The notes below the pieces were generated by a model that was not told the origin of the DNA, searched no databases, and saw only the letters and a list, made by a program, of their open reading frames with translations. Below are positions 59,504 to 64,000 of a stretch of DNA of 64,000 bases, in pieces. Source of the DNA: Hygrophila difformis. Taxonomy: Eukaryota; Streptophyta; Magnoliopsida; Lamiales; Acanthaceae. Where the stretch lies: NCBI GenBank assembly GCA_030278955.1, contig JAOANR010000005.1:7530394-7594393 (forward strand). Direction: 5' to 3'. How positions within the stretch are numbered: position 1 is the first letter of the stretch; each line of letters opens with the position of its first letter. The translations under genes and the position numbers were made by a program.

Positions 59504-61320
59504 TTTTTTATTAAAAATCTTACGGGGTGGGGGTGTTATACTTACTATGTGGATAAAATCCCCATCCCCTCGTTACCTCTTTTAATCCCACAGATATCCA
59601 TTACTGTCTGTCTACTCCATTACCCTCACACCTCTTCTGTCTCGCCCCCAACCTTGCTGCACGCACCAACCTTCCTCCTTTCACAGATTTCTTAATCCAT
59701 CCCCTCACTTGTCTTTCTATCCTCAGTCCTTTGTATTCCTCTTTGGAGACACAAAAAGAAGACTCCCTGAAACCCATTGGAAATAAGGTAACAACCGTGT
59801 CCTTTTCTTCCATCTCCTTCCCCTTGTGCTTTTGGTTTGGTATTGCTGTGTCTTGATAAAGATTGGGATGGGGATGAGGAAGGGCGGACGACGGTGGTGG
59901 TGGTTTCGCCCGGAGGCAGCGACGCGAGGAAAACAGAGGCGCTCCGCGGTGGCTGTGGCTCGGCGGTAGTGGTGGATTTGGGGAGGCGTAATGGTGGCGA
60001 GATGATGGAGGAAGCGGCGCTAGGTCGGCAGCAATGGAGGCTCGAATCGGCGGCCTCCTTCTTCTTCTTCCTCTCTTATATTTCAAATCCAATTATATTG
60101 ATTAATCCTAGCTTGACTCATGTCCAATACTTCCTATTAAAAGCTTATAACCAATTCTTTTATTTAAACATCAGATAACTTGCACTTATCGGGTGCTAAT
60201 AATTAAATATTATTTGATCTAAACCTCTTTTGGATTCTTCATTGCATATTTTAAAATTAAACATATCTGTAACACCTGGGTTGATGTTAGATTTATGGCT
60301 TCAAATGACGTAAATCACTTATTAGTACATTCTACTAAACAATCCAAGTTTTGGGGTTGGGTATTTCGGAAACTTGTTTATTAAGAATTTGGCCGCTCAT
60401 GAATTCCATATTCAAGTTGGCTAAATATTTCAAATCCAATTATATTGATTAATCCTAGCTTGACTCATGTCCAATACTTCCTATTAAAAGCTTATAACCA
60501 ATTCTTTTATTTAAACATCAGATAGCTTGCACTTATCGGGGTGCTAATAATTAAATATTATTTGATCTAAACCTCCGTTGGATTCTTCATTGCATATTTT
60601 AAAATTAAACATATCCCATTATTGATTAAGACTTAAAAATACTTATCATGGTTCTGACTCAATTACTTTTGGTATCCCAAAAATTTAATAAGTTACCACT
60701 TAATAATAAATCTTGATATTTTAAATAAATTAATTAGCTCCCTATTCATATTAGTTTAATTAAGTCTCGCCTGTAGTTAAATCACATTTTCGAATTTGCT
60801 ATCGAGGATTTATGTTGTACTAATTAATATGAATTTAAATAATTCGTAGTAAAATATACTTCACTTATTACCTATAGGTTAATTACATGTCGTTGCACTT
60901 AAAAAGTTTTAATTCCTTGAAGTTAATCCACTATGATCGATATCAAAAAATTCACGCTTCCAAAATATCTTTTCTTTTAATGTTCCAAAAATTTTAATTT
61001 ATCAAAATTTTGAATATCAATTTATTAAGATTTAAAATTTTTATTTAATAATTTTATGGGTTGTTATAAAATTAAAATAATAAAAATACTCATTTTAGGT
61101 TGAAGCAATAGGATATAAATATTCTAATTTAATTCCCATCAATTAAAATCAAAATTAATAATATAATATATATAATTTTTTTATAAAAATTTTTTATGTA
61201 GGGCCAACAATTAATAATTTAATAGAGTATATATATATGTAATTTATTTATTTTTTTAAATGTGAGGTGGGACCAAGAATTAGTAACAATGACACATGTT
61301 GAGCCTATATATACATAAGT
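59504..61320. repeat. Old LTR-type repeats: right half of the split copy and a related copy
   Basis: 59504-59543 (ending GGGTGTTATA) continues the repeat interrupted by the Helitron. A related copy occupies about 60426-61080. A near-identical direct repeat of about 190 bp lies at 60079-60267 and 60426-60615, separated by 158 bp that contains 'tgtaacacctgggttgatgt', an LTR-start-like sequence. GC-richer sequence at 59850-60060 shows no convincing gene. Confidence 0.55.
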
Positions 61321-61398
61321 CCGCCTCTGGTTTTAACTGCAGAAACTGACAGATCTTGAGCGTCTCTCCTTCACCTATGCACCAAGAATTAGTAACAA

Positions 61399-61592
61399 TG
61401 TCGAGCGTGGCTCTGACACCATCGACCCCAACTTCTGCCTCCAGTGGGGTGAATGTCAATGCTGATTTAGAAGCCACACCACCGATTGCTCATAATGCTG
61501 ATTTAGAAGCCCCACCACCATCAAGAATTATTAACAGTGGCGCCATTTCACCTCCTCGGCTCAACCTGATGCTTCCGACATTTCCGGGTGTG
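61399..61592 (+). CDS. Possible first exon of an unknown protein (low confidence)
   Basis: An open stretch from ATG 61399 encodes a Pro/Ser/Thr-rich peptide (MSSVALTPSTPTSASSGV ... SPPRLNLMLPTFPG) with an internal repeat (NADLEA twice, each followed by proline). A GT (CCGG|GTGTGT) follows at about 61589. No domain is recognised. It could be chance or a captured exon. Confidence 0.25.
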
Positions 61593-61801
61593 TATTAATA
61601 CTTTCAGAATTAATTTAGTAGTTCTTCTAATTGGATTTAATTGAGACAGAATTAGCATATGGGTTTAGGGTTTTGTGGTTTCTTATGGGGTTTTCTTGAT
61701 GTTTCGATGAATGGTTTCTTATGGGGTTTTCTTGATGTTTTTGATGAAAACAACATCATTTAATATATAGTTTTGGATTTTCTAAAATCATCATTTTGTG
61801 T

Positions 61802-61894
61802 GTTTATTCAAATGTTTCGAAAGGAGTAGTTGACAAGTCGAAAGATTTAGTAGCAGCCTTTGGGACAGATGATCAAACTGTAATATGCTTGGAG
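61802..61894 (+). pseudogene. Orphan SBDS exon fragment
   Basis: Thirty-one uninterrupted codons read VYSNVSKGVVDKSKDLV and AAFGTDDQTVICLE, the signature of SBDS, the ribosome-maturation factor that releases eIF6 from 60S subunits. The preceding and following SBDS residues are absent on both sides, and no donor site follows the last matching codon. It looks like a captured or relict exon inserted among transposons and not a working gene. Confidence 0.75.
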
Positions 61895-61983
61895 GATTGT
61901 GGATTCTGCTTTTGCTTTTTGCATTCATGCTCATTTTATTGAGTTATTGATAATAAAAATAAATGCTGCTATAAAAATATATT

Positions 61984-64000
61984 TGTTATAGAAATATAAC
62001 TTCTGTGGACCTATTAGCTTATGTATATAGTGTATAGATAATGAAGAAGAAAAATAACAATGAGAGAGAGAGAGGATCAAGAGGAAGTATCAATCGAGGT
62101 GTGTAATCCTCGTTCCATTACTCAGCTATTTATAGTGATTCATACAACACTACATTTAGGTTGTATTACTATGTACTACAATACACAATACTACACTTAG
62201 GTTGTAGTACTATACACAAGACCACACACTTCTTGTAGTATTATGTAGTGAAGACATCCAACCTATACACTTACGTGTGTAACACTCCCCCTTTGGATGT
62301 CCTCTATACAAAGAATATGCCTCGTTAAAACCTTACTAGGAAAAAACCCTGTGGGAAAAAATCCTAGTGAAGGAAAAAGAGTACAGTATTCTTGTATTCG
62401 TTGCTCCCCCTGATTTGTACATCATTGGAGATCTTTAAGCCGTCGCATTCCAATTCTCTTTACGAGTTTCTCGAATGTTGCGGTCGGCAATGCCTTGGTC
62501 AATAGATCTGCCAGATTATTGTCTGATCGAACTTGCTGCACTTCAATTTCACCATTCTTTTGAAGATCATGAGTAAAGAAGAACTTTGGCAAAATGTGCT
62601 TTGTTCGATCTCCCTTGATATAACCTCCTTTTAATTGAGCTATGCAAGCTGCATTATCTTCATACAATAATGTCGGGGGAAGTTTTTCCTCAAATATTAG
62701 CCCACAATTCTTCAGGATATGATGGGTCATTGATCTTAACCAAACACATTCTTGACTGGCTTCATGAATTGCCAATATTTCAGCATGATTGGAAGATGTG
62801 GCAGTTAATGTTTGTTTAGCAGATCTCCAGGAAACTGCAGTACTGCCACAAGTAAATATATAGCCCGTCAGGGACTTAGCTTTGTGCGGGTCCGACAAAT
62901 ACCCAGCATCAGCATAACCAATCAATGCATTATTACCTTCATTGGAATAATACAAGCCGAGATCATATGTACTTTGAAGGTATCGAAAAATGTGTTTAAT
63001 ACCTTGCCAATGTCGCTTTGTGGGGGAAACACTAAACCGTGCCAATAAATTAACTGAGAATGCTATATCAGGCCTTGTACAATTAGCAAGATACATAAGT
63101 GCTCCAATAGCACTAAGATATGGTACTTCAGGACCAAGTGCATCTTCATTTTCCTCTTTAGGCCTGAATGGATCTTTCAAGGGATCAAGCGATCTGACCA
63201 CCATCGGGGTGCTCAATGGATGTGCTTTATCCATATAAAATCGTTTTAATACCTTCTGGGTATAAGTCGCTTGATGGATAAATATTCCATTCTCAAAATG
63301 TTCAATTTGTAAACCAATGCAAAATCTTGTCTTTCCAAAATCCTTGATTTCAAATTCCTTTTTCAGATATTCGATTGCAGTATGTAACTCTTCAGGAGTT
63401 CTAATTAGATTAATATCATCTACATATACTGCAATAATCACAAAATTTGATCCAGTTTTCTTTATAAAAACACATGGGCAGACTGGATCATTTGTATAAC
63501 CTTCTTTAATCAAACATTCACTAAGACGGTTATACCACATTCGCCCTGATTGTTTAAGCCCATATAATGATTTTTGCAATTTCACTGAATATAATTCATT
63601 GGGCTTTGATTTTAATGCTTCAGGCATTTTAAATGCTTCGGGCACTTTCATATAAATATCAGTATCTAATGACCCATATAGATACGCAGTAACAACATCC
63701 ATAAGGCGCATTTCAAGCCTTTGATGTACTGCCAAACAGATCAAAAATCTGAATGTAATTCCATCCATCACAGGTGAATATGTTTCATCATAATCAAAAC
63801 CTGGTCTTTGGGAAAAACCTTGAGCAACCAATCTGGCTTTATATCGAATGATTTCATTCTGCTCATTTCTTTTTCTAACAAAAACCCATTTATAACCCAG
63901 GGTTTTGTACCTTCAGGTGTTTGGACTACAGGTCCAAAAACCTCTCGTTTTGCCAACGAATCCAATTCAGATTGGATTGCATCTTTCCATTTTGGCCAAT
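61984..64000 (-). mobile_element. Second Ty1/Copia element, partial
   Basis: The 3' LTR is about 61984-62284 (TGTTATAG ... TGTAACA on +), with a TATA-like TATAAATAG on the minus strand at about 62130-62140 and a short GA repeat. A purine tract (GGGGGAG, minus) abuts it at 62285-62291. RT and RNase H occupy 62422-63831, and the element runs past the right edge. The LTR left boundary is inferred from the TGTTA end and is uncertain. Confidence 0.85.
62422..63965 (-). pseudogene. Copia RT and RNase H, nearly intact
   Basis: An open frame of 469 codons (62422-63831) covers most of the reverse transcriptase (MDVVTAYLYGSLDTDIYMKV; SLYGLKQSGRMWYNRL; catalytic YVDDINLI) and the whole RNase H (GYADAGYLSDPHKAKSLTGY; LLYEDNAACIAQLKGG; DLLTKALPT). 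Upstream, the coding sequence continues in another frame (63768-63965: REVFGPVVQTPEGTKP). The shift near 63897 is explained by one missing C. It is better preserved than the Copia element at 18686-25171, so probably younger. Confidence 0.93.

Noticed and set aside
59601..60092. 163-codon minus-strand open frame, Arg/Pro-rich
   Set aside because: Composition is biased by a GC-rich patch, no domain is recognised, and it overlaps a + strand frame of similar length in repeat-rich DNA.

Overview
This is a gene-poor, repeat-rich window of plant nuclear DNA, almost certainly from a eudicot. It has intron-rich genes with GT-AG introns, AT-rich intergenic DNA, Copia and Gypsy LTR elements, plant L1-type LINEs carrying an RNase H domain, a Helitron, Stowaway and Mutator-type MITEs, and tRNA-derived SINEs. 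The species cannot be named from the sequence alone.

Host genes. The left edge holds the last four exons of a TOPLESS-related co-repressor (+, to 1397). Next are an intronless E/E+-type PPR gene (4238-6232, +) and a 22-exon EDR2-like gene with PH, START and DUF1336 regions (7175-17888, -), which reconstructs to 741 aa with every splice phase consistent. A frameshifted Myb/SANT-like gene (26781-27744, -) is probably transposon-derived. A two-exon DUF716/TMEM45-like membrane-protein gene (31679-33516, +) and a small lysine-rich nuclear protein gene (39489-39986, +) follow. An orphan SBDS exon (61802-61894) lies near the right edge. These genes show no operon-like or shared-pathway relationship.

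Mobile DNA. A decayed Copia element (18686-25171, -) sits directly upstream of the EDR2-like gene in the same orientation, and its gag is split by a solo LTR with a perfect 5-bp target duplication. A 667-bp Mutator-like MITE (34894-35560) carries an array of TCGCTGAAA motifs. A 2.4-kb Mutator-like foldback element (36521-38916) is palindromic over nearly its whole length. A decayed LINE (41492-43565, +) comes next.

The right third is a four-level nest. An old LTR-type repeat was entered by a Helitron (44394-59503). A full-length LINE (46230-57281, -) then landed inside the Helitron helicase, and a deleted Gypsy element (49407-52270) landed inside LINE ORF2. Each level has its own junction evidence: 5-bp and 14-bp target duplications, a Helitron hairpin plus CTAG end, and a related unfilled repeat at about 61 kb. 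A second Copia element (61984 to beyond the right edge, -) closes the window. At least ten Stowaway-like MITEs, one nested inside another, and two SINE families are scattered throughout.

I see no rRNA gene, functional tRNA gene or CRISPR array. The most novel material is structural: the nested insertions, the two Mutator-like elements with internal arrays, and an LTR placed as a potential alternative promoter of the EDR2-like gene.
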